28,884 nt of DNA from CAZVEE01 sp964625525 (GTDB lineage: Bacteria; Pseudomonadota; Alphaproteobacteria; JAJFIK01): contig CAZVEE010000043.1 of NCBI GenBank assembly GCA_964625525.1, forward strand, positions 1 through 28,884, read 5' to 3'. Shown one piece after another: positions 10,136 to 18,468 of the stretch. The first letter of the stretch is position 1. Each line of letters opens with the position of its first letter. Under the pieces are notes generated by a model. It was not told the DNA's origin. It ran no database searches and saw nothing but the letters and a program-made list of their open reading frames with translations. Made by a program: the position numbers and the translations under genes.

Positions 10136-13100
10136 GTGCCCGCTTGGTGGCTGTTTGGGGCGTTGGGGCTTTACATCGCGCTGTTGTTCGTTACGGCCTA
10201 TGCGGGTGAGCGTTTGGGGCCTCGGTTGGAACGGCGGCGCGGACGCTATGCAGTGCTCTTCGGTCTCGGTTTGGCGGTGTACTGCACATCCTGGACCTTT
10301 TATGGCGCTGTCGGCACGGCGGCGAGTGCGGGGTGGGAATTCGCCACCATTTATCTTGGCCCCGCCATCGCCTTTTCTTTGGGCCTGCCCTTGATCACGC
10401 GCATGGTGCGGGAGGGGCGCGCCGCCCATGCCACCTCGGTGGCGGACTTTCTCTCCGCCCGCTTCGGCCGTTCTCAGACTGTGGCCTCGCTCGTCACTGT
10501 CATCGCGGTCGTCGGGGCCTTACCTTACATCGCTCTGCAATTGCGCTCGGTGGCGGCCACCGTATCGGCGTTAACCGGGGGGACCGGGTCGGCGGTGTCG
10601 GGGACCGCGGGTCTGTTTCTGGCGGCCGGCGGATTGGCGGCGTTTGCCGTATTGTTCGGTGCGCGCCGGATCGACCAGACCCGGCAGAACCGGGGCCTCA
10701 TCACGGCTATTGCCTTTGACTCTCTGGTGAAGCTGGTGGCGCTGGTGCTTGTCGGGGTTGCGGCGTTGGCTGTGGTCAGCGGCCCTTCGGTAGATCTGAG
10801 CCAGATCCACTCACCTCTTGCACAGGCGCCGCGGCTGGATCGTTTCCTGGTGCTGACCGGTCTGTCTTTTCTCGCGGTCTTCTGCCTGCCGCGCCAGTTT
10901 CATATGAGTGTCGTGGAATGCCTCGACCAGAAGGCCATCGCGCCGGGCGGTTTGATCTTCGTTGCCTATCTGATCGTGGTGGCGGTGCTGGTGCTGCCTA
11001 TCACTATGGCGGGGTTGGGCCTGTTTGACGGGACGGGCATGGCGCCGGATCTGTTTGTTCTGGCGGTGCCGCAAGCGCTTGACGTGCCACTGCTCAGCCT
11101 TCTGACCTTTATCGGTGGGTTCGCCGCGGCTGGCGGCATGATCATTGTTGCGGGTGTGGCGCTCTCGGGCATGGTGACCAATGATCTCATTCTGCCGCTG
11201 TTGGTGCGCGGCCAGGCGGGGCGGGGCGGGGAACCGCCGGATTTGTCCAAGATCCTGCTGCCGCTGCGTCAGTCGGTTATGGTGCTGTTGCTCTTGGCGG
11301 CGGCGCTTGTGGCTGCGCGCACGGCGCCGGGGCAAAGCCTGGCAGCGCTCGGCACGATCTCCTTTGCGGCGGCGGCCCAGTTCGCGCCGGCGCTCTTTGG
11401 GGGGCTCTATTGGCGCCGGGCCCATCATGATGGGGTGGTGTGGGGACTGGTGACGGGTTTTGCCGTTTGGCTTGTGGCGCTTGCGCTGCCGGCCCTCGTG
11501 CCTGGCAGTGTGCTTGCGGGTCCTGGCGAGGCGCTCGCCGCCTCGGCTCTTGAGGCGGGACAAGATCCCTTTGTGATCGGTGTGCTGATGAGCTTGGGTC
11601 TCAACACAGCATGCTTTCTCGCTCTGTCGTTGCGCAGCGCCCACCCTGTCATGCCCCGGCCCTGGCGAGGCCAGCCGATGGGCCTCACGGTGGGGGCCTT
11701 GCGGGCCATGCTGGACCGGTGTCTCGGGGTTCGGGATACGGAACGTGCTTTCGCCCGCTTCAGCCGCACTCAAGCGCATGCTTACCGCATGGATGACCGC
11801 GTCGATGGCCCGCTTGCCCGTTTCGCCGAGGCTGAACTCAGCCGGGCCCTGGGTGCCTCTTCTGCGCGGACCCTGATGAAAAGCGCTCTCACCGGCGTTA
11901 GCGTCGATCTGGATGATGTCGTGGCGTTGCTGGACGAAACGTCCCAGAAGCTCGAATTCAGCCAGGAACTGTTGCAAGCCACTCTGGAAACCATCACGCA
12001 AGGTGTGGCGGTGGTGGATGCGGATCAACGGCTCATCGCCTGGAACCCGGCTTACTTGGCCATGTATGACTACCCGCCAGGTCTCATCCATGTGGGGCGG
12101 CCCATGGCCGATCTCATCCGTTTCAATGCACAGCGTGGGGAATGCGGCCCTGGGGCCGTGGAAGAGCACGTGGCCAAGCGCCTTGCCCATCTTAAACGCC
12201 GCCGTCCTCACGAATATGAGCGTGTGCGTCCCGATGGCCGAGTGGTGAAGATCCAGGGTGCGCCGACGGTGGGGGGCGGCTATGTCACGTCTTTCACCGA
12301 TGTCACCGAGTACAAGCGCATTGAAGACGCCCTCATCACCAGTGAGCGCAGTATCCGTTTCTATACAGATCATGTGCCTGCCATGATCGCCTTTTCCGAC
12401 GCCAACGAACATATCCGCTTCGCTAATCTCTCCTATCGCAGGCGCTTTGCGCCCGCCGGGGGGGCTGTTGTCGGCCGGCGCATTGCCGACTTTCTCACGC
12501 CCACCGCCTATGCCGAGCGTGCGCCCCATATCCGGCGGGCGCTCGGCGGTGAAACCGTCACGTTCGACCTGGCGCTTGCTGATGATCGCTATTTCCAAGT
12601 GTCCTACGTGCCTCAGCGCAGCGATGATGGCCAGGTCACGGGCTTTTTTGGCATTTACCAGGACGTTACCGACCGGGCCCGCGCCGAACAGGCCGTGGAA
12701 GAGGCCAAAGCCAGCCTTGAGCGCCGGGTGGCCGAGCGCACGCAGGCCCTCACCGAAACCGCTCAGGCACTCGACGAGGCCCGGGCCCTGGCCGAGCGCG
12801 CCACCGTGTCCAAGACCCGTTTCCTGGCCGCCGCCAGTCACGACGTCTTGCAACCGCTGAATGCCGCGCGTCTCTTCACCTCGGCCTTGAAAGAAGACCT
12901 GAAGAGTGGCGCCGGTGAGGCCCTCGATCTGGCGCGCCAGGTGGAAGCCTCCCTCGGCTCGGCGGAGCGTCTCTTGCGCAGCCTGCTCGATATCTCAAAG
13001 CTCGACGCTGGCGGTCTGACCCCTACCATCACGGCGTTTCCGCTCGCGGATCTTCTCGATGACTTGGCAAGCGAGTTCGGTGTTGTCGCCCGTGCCAAAG

Positions 13101-13915
13101 GGTTAGTGCTCACCAGCGTGCCGACGCAAGTCTGGGTGCGTTCGGATCGGGGCCTTTTGTTCAGTGCTCTGCAAAACCTTGTGTCGAACGCTGTGCGTTA
13201 TACAGATGAAGGGCGCATTCTCATCGGGTGTCTGCGCCGAGGGCCGCAGATCGCCATTTGTGTCGCCGACACGGGGCGGGGCATCGGTGAGGCGGACCAG
13301 CACAAAATCTTTGAGGAGTTCCAACGCCTTGCTCGGGATGCGGATCGTACCGGTGCTGGCCTGGGATTGGCCATCGTGACCCGGATCATGGTTCTCCTCG
13401 ATCATGATCTGGGGCTTGCCTCGCAACTGGGGCACGGTTCTGTTTTCACGATCACCGTGCCCCGGGCGACGGTGCCGCATGGCGGCAGCCGGCCGCTGGG
13501 CCCGGCGCGCTCGCGGGCCGCCACCGGCCCAATCTTCAAAGGCATATCCATTCTGTGTGTGGATAATGATCCTCAGGTGCTGGATGCTCTCAAAGCGCTC
13601 CTGACACGGTGGGGCGCTGACCCGGTGCTCGCGCGCACGCCGGATGAGGCCGTCGCCGCCGCCGCCGCCCGGCCACCCGCGCTTGTCATTCTGGATTATC
13701 AGCTTGATGACGGAGCCACCGGGTTTACGGTGCTGGAGGCCTTGCGCCAGGCGGGCATCACAGCGCCGGCCATCATGGTCACCGCCTCACAGGAGGACAG
13801 TGTGACCGCCGCGGCTGGCGCTGCTGGTGTGCCGCTGCTGGCCAAACCGGTGGAACCCGCGGCACTGAGGGCCCTCCTGACGCAAACGCTGCGCGCGGTG
13901 ACAGCACCGCCTTAA
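10136..13915 (+). CDS. hybrid sensor histidine kinase with SSS sensor domain (CrbS type)
   Basis: A 1259-residue membrane kinase. Residues about 1-500 form a sodium:solute symporter-like domain of about 13 helices. A linker follows, then two PAS domains (about 615-730 and 740-860), a short coiled coil, and a HisKA domain whose SHDVLQPLNAARLF motif places the phospho-accepting His at 902. The HATPase has N-box NLVSNAVRYTDEG near 1014 and glycine boxes DTGRGIG and GAGLGL. A C-terminal receiver has Asp1187 in LVILDYQ. The order matches CrbS, which governs acetate uptake and acetyl-CoA synthetase in gammaproteobacteria. GTG 10136 is supported by AAGGGAGA just upstream. The stop overlaps, tail to tail, the stop of the convergent response regulator through the shared TTAA at 13912-13915. 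Confidence 0.93.
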   Translation: MPAWWLFGALGLYIALLFVTAYAGERLGPRLERRRGRYAVLFGLGLAVYCTSWTFYGAVGTAASAGWEFATIYLGPAIAFSLGLPLITRMVREGRAAHATSVADFLSARFGRSQTVASLVTVIAVVGALPYIALQLRSVAATVSALTGGTGSAVSGTAGLFLAAGGLAAFAVLFGARRIDQTRQNRGLITAIAFDSLVKLVALVLVGVAALAVVSGPSVDLSQIHSPLAQAPRLDRFLVLTGLSFLAVFCLPRQFHMSVVECLDQKAIAPGGLIFVAYLIVVAVLVLPITMAGLGLFDGTGMAPDLFVLAVPQALDVPLLSLLTFIGGFAAAGGMIIVAGVALSGMVTNDLILPLLVRGQAGRGGEPPDLSKILLPLRQSVMVLLLLAAALVAARTAPGQSLAALGTISFAAAAQFAPALFGGLYWRRAHHDGVVWGLVTGFAVWLVALALPALVPGSVLAGPGEALAASALEAGQDPFVIGVLMSLGLNTACFLALSLRSAHPVMPRPWRGQPMGLTVGALRAMLDRCLGVRDTERAFARFSRTQAHAYRMDDRVDGPLARFAEAELSRALGASSARTLMKSALTGVSVDLDDVVALLDETSQKLEFSQELLQATLETITQGVAVVDADQRLIAWNPAYLAMYDYPPGLIHVGRPMADLIRFNAQRGECGPGAVEEHVAKRLAHLKRRRPHEYERVRPDGRVVKIQGAPTVGGGYVTSFTDVTEYKRIEDALITSERSIRFYTDHVPAMIAFSDANEHIRFANLSYRRRFAPAGGAVVGRRIADFLTPTAYAERAPHIRRALGGETVTFDLALADDRYFQVSYVPQRSDDGQVTGFFGIYQDVTDRARAEQAVEEAKASLERRVAERTQALTETAQALDEARALAERATVSKTRFLAAASHDVLQPLNAARLFTSALKEDLKSGAGEALDLARQVEASLGSAERLLRSLLDISKLDAGGLTPTITAFPLADLLDDLASEFGVVARAKGLVLTSVPTQVWVRSDRGLLFSALQNLVSNAVRYTDEGRILIGCLRRGPQIAICVADTGRGIGEADQHKIFEEFQRLARDADRTGAGLGLAIVTRIMVLLDHDLGLASQLGHGSVFTITVPRATVPHGGSRPLGPARSRAATGPIFKGISILCVDNDPQVLDALKALLTRWGADPVLARTPDEAVAAAAARPPALVILDYQLDDGATGFTVLEALRQAGITAPAIMVTASQEDSVTAAAGAAGVPLLAKPVEPAALRALLTQTLRAVTAPP

Positions 13916-14550
13916 GGGGTCAGCGGAGGCTCCACGTCCAGGGCCTTGGCCGCGAGAACGGCTTGCGTGCGGGTCTGAACATTCAGCTTACGGAAAATTG
14001 CGGTTAGATGCGCTTTCACCGTGGCTTCGCTGATCTGCATCTCATGGGCGATTTGCTTGTTCAGTAGGCCGTTTCGCACCAGGATCAGCACTTTGAGCTG
14101 TGTCGGCGTAAGCGGGGCGAGCCGCGCCGCCGGATCATTCGCGTCCAAGGTATCGCTGGTCAGCCCGTCCGGCATCCACACTTCCCCGTCAAGCACTGCG
14201 CCGATGGCGTCGCGAATCGTCTCCAGCGCGGCGGATTTGGGAATGAACGCAGCCGCCCCATAATGCAAGGCCCGTTCCACCACAGACCGGTCTTCCGATC
14301 CCGATACCACGGCCACGGGCAGGGCGGGGAGATCCTGACGCATGCTGATCAGGCCGGCAAAACCATCACTGTCGGGCATGTGCAAATCCAAGCACAATAG
14401 GCCCGCCGGTTCCGCGTCCACGGCCGCCCGCGCCGCCGCCAGGCAATCGACTTCGATCACTGGGCGCTCCGGAGCCACGGCGGCAATGGCCTGGCGCAAC
14501 GCGGCCCGGAACAGCGGATGATCATCGGCGATGACTATACGCCCGGCCAT
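13912..14550 (-). CDS. LuxR-type response regulator (CrbR type)
   Basis: A 212-residue NarL/FixJ-type regulator. The receiver domain (about 1-120) has the acidic pair D9-D10, phospho-acceptor D55 in LLCLDLHMPD, S83 and K105. The LuxR helix-turn-helix lies at about 145-203, with the LTPTQLKVL and NKQIAHEMQISEATVKAHL signatures. It is convergent with the hybrid kinase and divergent from the porin, so it is the natural partner of the kinase and may control both the porin and the symporter operon. The ribosome binding site is weak (a GAGA-rich stretch), suggesting low expression. The partner assignment is inferred from architecture and position. Confidence 0.92.
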   Translation of the reverse strand: MAGRIVIADDHPLFRAALRQAIAAVAPERPVIEVDCLAAARAAVDAEPAGLLCLDLHMPDSDGFAGLISMRQDLPALPVAVVSGSEDRSVVERALHYGAAAFIPKSAALETIRDAIGAVLDGEVWMPDGLTSDTLDANDPAARLAPLTPTQLKVLILVRNGLLNKQIAHEMQISEATVKAHLTAIFRKLNVQTRTQAVLAAKALDVEPPLTP

Positions 14551-14617
14551 ACTCGTCTCTCACTCCCGACTTGGGGTCAGTCCGCACCCCATCATACTGT
14601 GGTGCCATCAGTCTATA

Positions 14618-14642
14618 CGACCATGGTCGGTCAGACCTAAAG
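14618..14642 (+). promoter_or_regulatory. candidate operator of the uptake cluster, copy 2
   Basis: A perfect 12-bp palindrome, CGACCATGGTCG (14618-14629), overlaps CGGTCAGACC at 14628-14637, followed by TAAAG. The second element repeats the ten bases at 7685-7694. It is 69-78 bases upstream of the porin start and lies in the divergent region between the response regulator and the porin, so it could serve both genes. Confidence 0.42.
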
Positions 14643-14705
14643 CTAATTGTTCCGTTCCGCGCCTCGACGCGATCCTGAGTGCCAGCGATCGTGCGGGAGG
14701 AAACA

Positions 14706-16085
14706 ATGACACAAGCAATCTATCGGTTTGGTTTGAAGGCGACGCTTCTGGCCTGTGCCCTGGTCGCGGCGCCGGCGGTGGCGTTTTCTCAAGAAAGTCT
14801 GGAAGACCGGGTGGACCGTTTGGAAACCCGGCTTGATCTCATCTTACGCCGGATGGATGAAGGGGCGACCCTCTCACCAGCCGATCGGGAGGTGCTGGTG
14901 GAAAGTGCGGCGGTGCTGCGCCAGCAGGCCGCGGCCACGCGCACGTCCGCCCAGGGGCCCGCCCATGACGAGCCGCCCATGGAAAACGGTTTTCAGATGG
15001 GTAAGACCCGCGTCACATTCGGCGGCTTCGTGAAACTCGACACCACGGTGACCGAGTTTTCCGACGGCACCCTGCCCACCACCAGTATCGGACGGGACTT
15101 TTATGTGCCCGGCGCGATTCCCGTGGGTGGAGAAGGCGGCGATCCGGTGCTGGACTTCAATCCCCGCGAAACCCGCTTTCTCTTCGGTCTTGACACAGAT
15201 CATAATGGCCATAAGATTAGTGGCCGGATTGAGTTGGACTTTCAGGTCACGAGCGGTGGAGACGAGCGGGTCTCCAACAGCTACACGCCTCGCATCCGTC
15301 AGGCGTATGTCGAGATTGACAACTGGCTCGTGGGCCAGGCGTGGTCCACATTCCAGGATGTGGCCGCGCTGCCCGACAATCTCGACTTCATCGGTCCAGC
15401 CGAAAGCACCGTCTTTGTGCGTCAGCCGCAAATCCGCTATACGCATGGCGGCTTGCAGGTTGCGGTGGAAGAGCCGGAAACCACGATCTCTGACATGACC
15501 AATGGTGGCGCGCGCATTACCCCGGGCGAGGATTTCGCACCAGATGTGGTCGCCCGCTACAACTGGCGTGGTGATTGGGGGCATGTCACGGTTGCGGGGA
15601 TCGGTCGCATGCTGAATGTAGAAGAGGGCGCCGCGCCGGGGGCTCAGGAAGATACGGCCTGGGGCTATGGCGGTTCGGTCTCAGGGAAGGTGAAAGTCGG
15701 CGCCCGGGATGATGTGCGGTTCATGGCCACGGCGGGTGATGGGGTGGGCCGGTACATCGGGTTGAACACCGCCAATGACGCGATCATCGACGCGGATGGC
15801 GAGCTTGAACCCATTGCCACGCTGAGTGGTTTTGTCTCCTACCGCCATTTTTGGTCGCCGAAATGGCGCTCCAACGCCACCTATGGTGTCTTCCAGGCGG
15901 ATACGCCCGAAGTCGTGAATGCACCGCTCACGGAGCGGGCACAGTCTGGTCACCTCAATCTCATTTATTCGCCCATGGATAAGGTGGATGTGGGGCTGGA
16001 GCTGATCTATGCGGAACGTCGTCTCGATAATGACGATACTGGCTCCATGCAACGGGCTCAGTTTTCGGTCAAATACGGGTTTTGA
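14706..16085 (+). CDS. DcaP-like outer-membrane porin
   Basis: A 459-residue protein with a clear signal peptide (basic MTQAIYRFGLK, hydrophobic core, likely cleavage after AFS). A short coiled coil follows (ESLEDRVDRLETRLDLILRRMDE), typical of trimeric DcaP-like porins, and then a beta-barrel. The barrel opens with FGGFVKLDTTVTEFSDG and ends in a terminal Phe (VKYGF), the usual Bam-recognised C-terminus. DcaP relatives pass small carboxylates such as dicarboxylates. ATG 14706 is chosen over an upstream start at 14679 because GGGAGGA precedes it and it gives a proper signal peptide. Its place beside the symporter and kinase suggests it is the outer-membrane step of the same uptake route. Confidence 0.88.
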   Translation: MTQAIYRFGLKATLLACALVAAPAVAFSQESLEDRVDRLETRLDLILRRMDEGATLSPADREVLVESAAVLRQQAAATRTSAQGPAHDEPPMENGFQMGKTRVTFGGFVKLDTTVTEFSDGTLPTTSIGRDFYVPGAIPVGGEGGDPVLDFNPRETRFLFGLDTDHNGHKISGRIELDFQVTSGGDERVSNSYTPRIRQAYVEIDNWLVGQAWSTFQDVAALPDNLDFIGPAESTVFVRQPQIRYTHGGLQVAVEEPETTISDMTNGGARITPGEDFAPDVVARYNWRGDWGHVTVAGIGRMLNVEEGAAPGAQEDTAWGYGGSVSGKVKVGARDDVRFMATAGDGVGRYIGLNTANDAIIDADGELEPIATLSGFVSYRHFWSPKWRSNATYGVFQADTPEVVNAPLTERAQSGHLNLIYSPMDKVDVGLELIYAERRLDNDDTGSMQRAQFSVKYGF

Positions 16086-16108
16086 GGGCCGTGCTGATCA
16101 GTGTGACC

Positions 16109-16138
16109 GCATTGGTCAGGCCGGGGCCTGGCCAATGC
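16109..16138. terminator. near-perfect 30-bp palindrome between convergent genes
   Basis: GCATTGGTCAGGCC (16109-16122) pairs with GGCCTGGCCAATGC (16125-16138) with one T-G wobble and almost no loop. It sits between the convergent porin and ArsR-type genes, where a two-way terminator is expected. No T-run follows on either strand, so it may act through stem strength alone or be a protein-binding site. Confidence 0.5.
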
Positions 16139-16174
16139 GAGCACGCGGCCAACACGATCACTCCGGTCAGTACT

Positions 16175-16930
16175 TTAGCCTGCCAGCTGCAAAGGGTGGC
16201 CGGTTTCTAACAGAGTCTTCAAGCTGCTGACGATTTTAGCCCAACCCTGTTTCACGCCGCCCTGGTCGGCGGGGATGTCGAAGTGCAGGATTGTCAGTCG
16301 ACAGGTGCTGCCGTCCTGATCGATTTCATACACCATGCGTGATGCGGTTGCCGCCGTCCCCCAATGGGGTTCAAAGGTCATCTCCAGGCGCTTCCCGTGC
16401 TGATAGTCTAAGACCTCACCGGACAGCATCGGGCCCTGTGCGGTGTCATAAGATACGCGCCCTCGTCCCGTAATGGGGCTGCCGGGTTTGGCGCCGTTGA
16501 TGTAGTAAGCGGCAATGTGATCGGGTTGGGTGAGCGCCTCCCAAAGGGCATCGGGGGTGGTCTGAATATAGGTCTCCAGAACGAAATCGGGTTTGGGCTG
16601 ATCGGGTTGGGACATCGGGGGATCTCCTTCCAAATGGGCTTTCAGCGCCAGGGCCATGTGGGCGGTCGGTTTGGCCAGCAGTGGTTCAATCCAGCGATCG
16701 ATCACGGCCTGAAGCGGCGCTGCGTTCAGATAGTGGTACTTGAAGCGCCCCACTTTACGGGCGACGACAAGCTGGGCCTCCTCTAAAGCCTTCAGGTGTT
16801 TCATGACCCCAAACCGGGTCAGGGCCAGGTGATCGACCAGATCGGTGACTGTGCGGCCATCCGCTTGCCGCAACAGATCCAGAATCTGGCGGCGGGTCGG
16901 GTCATTGAGTGCTTTGAAGATCAGGTCCAT
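16175..16930 (-). CDS. ArsR-type HTH fused to SRPBCC/AHSA1 domain
   Basis: A 251-residue fusion. Residues 1-95 are a winged helix of the ArsR type (LNDPTRRQILDLL, then a recognition helix region with GVMKHLKALEEAQLV); no metal-binding cysteines are present. Residues about 115-245 are an SRPBCC ligand-binding fold of the AHSA1 type (TTPDALWEALTQPDHIAAYY near the start, GWAKIVSSLKTLLETG near the end). Such fusions are known one-component regulators or regulator-effector pairs, and the ligand is unknown. AAGGGCC precedes ATG 16930. Its position between the porin and a Fur-like site gives no firm clue to its target. Confidence 0.9.
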   Translation of the reverse strand: MDLIFKALNDPTRRQILDLLRQADGRTVTDLVDHLALTRFGVMKHLKALEEAQLVVARKVGRFKYHYLNAAPLQAVIDRWIEPLLAKPTAHMALALKAHLEGDPPMSQPDQPKPDFVLETYIQTTPDALWEALTQPDHIAAYYINGAKPGSPITGRGRVSYDTAQGPMLSGEVLDYQHGKRLEMTFEPHWGTAATASRMVYEIDQDGSTCRLTILHFDIPADQGGVKQGWAKIVSSLKTLLETGHPLQLAG

Positions 16931-17046
16931 AGGCCCTTATATGTTCCTGTTCAGTCACGTGTCAATCGGGTCACCTGTGTGGCGTTGGATCGCGCCTGTG
17001 GGAATATGGGGGGATGGTCCCCGCGGGACCCTCTTTTCGTAAATAT

Positions 17047-17071
17047 GCGAATGATTTGCGATTGCATTCGC
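17047..17071 (+). promoter_or_regulatory. Fur-like binding site
   Basis: GCGAATG (17047-17053) and CATTCGC (17065-17071) form an inverted repeat around ATTTGCGATTG. The run GCGAATGATTTGCGATTGCA resembles Fur boxes of proteobacterial iron-uptake promoters. It is about 75 bases upstream of a short gene with a good ribosome binding site at 17132-17138. The Fur assignment is by resemblance only. Confidence 0.5.
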
Positions 17072-17146
17072 GTGGCTGCGCAGTACAGTGACACCGTGGC
17101 GTAACGGGGCGGGGGCCGGATCGGTCGAATGAAGGAGACGGTGACC

Positions 17147-17304
17147 ATGTGTGAAGACGCACCGCATCAGGACATTTTCGTGCCCGAGCTGGGCTTTGCC
17201 GGGGGCTTTTCATTGCGGCGCCGGATGTGAGCATTTCCATCCCCGACCCCGCGCATCCCGCTTTTGCCGGGCCTTTCGTTCTGTATGAAGGCGGGCGTGC
17301 CTGA
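17147..17304 (+). pseudogene. small gene of about 52 codons, apparently frameshifted
   Basis: AAGGAGA precedes ATG 17147, which opens a 27-residue frame ending at TGA 17228-17230 (MCEDAPHQDIFVPELGFAGG at its start). Right after the TTTT run at 17207-17210 a second frame continues as protein-like sequence (AAPDVSISIPDPAHPAFAGP, then FVLYEGGRA) to TGA 17302-17304. One extra T in that run would join them into a 52-residue product. It may therefore be a sequencing or assembly slip, a true frameshift, or a genuine 27-residue peptide. The product is not recognised. With 17105-17311 otherwise non-coding, this fills most of the 381-base gap from 16931. Confidence 0.4.
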
Positions 17305-17311
17305 TGGAGAC

Positions 17312-17890
17312 CTAAGGCACGCACCATGTCCCGCTCAGCGTGTCACCTGTCCAGTGAAACTGTGCCCGGCGATGCCCATCTCGCGCCAAGCTCAACCAGT
17401 CTATGGTTTCCACACGGAAAGTCATGATGGTGAAGTGATCACACCCCAATGTCAGGTCTTCCGTATAGGCGAGCGGGGTGTCCAGCGCCGTGGCCGGTGG
17501 CGGCTGAGTGCGATATTGCGCCCGGGCATGGTCTGGCACGCCGTTCCAGGCGGCGTTCACCGCCTCACCGTCCGTCTCCAGTGAAACCCGGCCCGTGAGC
17601 CGCAACTGCACTTGATGGCGGGCGTCATACACATGGACGGCCGCCGCCGGGCGTGGCGCAAGATCAGTGACCTTGTCTGAGCGAGCATCGGTATAGAACG
17701 TCAACTCACGGCCCCTCTCGCCCACCGCTCGCAGAACCACGGTTCGCACCGAGGGGGTGCCCTGGGCTGTCACTGAAGCTAGTGCCGGATGGCGATAGGG
17801 CGAACGCCGGTCTGCTGTGGCTCGTGTCAGCAGGCGGACAATCTCCTCATGCAAGGTCTCAAGGGTTTCAGGGGGTGTGAGTTCGGTCAT
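17312..17890 (-). CDS. pyridoxamine 5'-phosphate oxidase-like FMN-binding protein
   Basis: A 192-residue split-barrel protein of the PNPOx-related (Alr4036-like) type. Key stretches are HPALASVTAQGTPSVRTVVL (strand pair and Arg-Thr-Val FMN contact), FYTDARSDKVTDL (phosphate-binding Ser/Lys segment), VQLRLTGRVSL and the C-terminal WLSLARDGHRRAQF. Members bind FMN; whether this one oxidises pyridoxamine phosphate or another substrate cannot be told. The ATG overlaps the upstream gene's TGA (ATGA, 17890-17887), so translation is probably coupled to the unknown protein upstream. Confidence 0.85.
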   Translation of the reverse strand: MTELTPPETLETLHEEIVRLLTRATADRRSPYRHPALASVTAQGTPSVRTVVLRAVGERGRELTFYTDARSDKVTDLAPRPAAAVHVYDARHQVQLRLTGRVSLETDGEAVNAAWNGVPDHARAQYRTQPPPATALDTPLAYTEDLTLGCDHFTIMTFRVETIDWLSLARDGHRRAQFHWTGDTLSGTWCVP

Positions 17891-18438
17891 AAGGTCTCCG
17901 GCGGTGCGGTCTCCGGTGATGATGTTTGGCGCAAGGTGAGAGAGCGCTTGTTCAACGCATGCAGATCATGCCCGCCCGCCAGAACACTTTCGGCAAGGGC
18001 AATGGCGCGCCGGAGCTGGTCCGTACTCAGATGACGCCAGGCGGGTTTGGCAATCATCCGCTCCCATCGGCACCCGAGCACACAGTCGAGCATGATGCGC
18101 GCAAAGCAGTGATCCTGATCCACGGGCCAGTCCCGCCTCGGGGCTGCCTCGGGCAACACGTCCTCGACCAGGTGCCGCCAGCGCAGCCGCAACGAGGCGT
18201 CAGCATCCGACGAAGGCGTCTGCGATGGGGGCGTGTCTAATGCATCCAGCAGGGGGGTGGCGCGTGCCAGCTTCGCCCGCCGTCGTCGCTCCAGCTCCGC
18301 GTCGATGCGGGCGACAAGCGATGCCGCGCCGCCCGGGTTCCGGCACGTGCGCCGGCGGGCCAGCGCCCGATGGCTCAGCAATGCGCGATAGCTCAAAAAC
18401 CGCAGGTCGGTGGGTGGCTGGTCAGACATGGCCAGCAT
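17887..18438 (-). CDS. conserved-looking hypothetical protein upstream of FMN-binding gene
   Basis: A 183-residue (or 180 from ATG 18429) soluble protein without signal peptide or membrane segment. The N-terminal part is Arg-rich and looks helical (RALLSHRALARRRTCRNPGG). The C-terminal half reads as a folded helical domain (DHCFARIMLDCVLGCRWERM, then LSTDQLRRAIALAESVLAGG and HALNKRSLTLR). I recognise no catalytic motif. The stop overlaps the start of the FMN-binding protein by four bases. The arrangement suggests the two work together, but the function is unknown. Confidence 0.75.
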   Translation of the reverse strand: MLAMSDQPPTDLRFLSYRALLSHRALARRRTCRNPGGAASLVARIDAELERRRRAKLARATPLLDALDTPPSQTPSSDADASLRLRWRHLVEDVLPEAAPRRDWPVDQDHCFARIMLDCVLGCRWERMIAKPAWRHLSTDQLRRAIALAESVLAGGHDLHALNKRSLTLRQTSSPETAPPETL

Positions 18439-18468
18439 ACGTGGCCATGCCGTGCTTGGATGCCGTCT

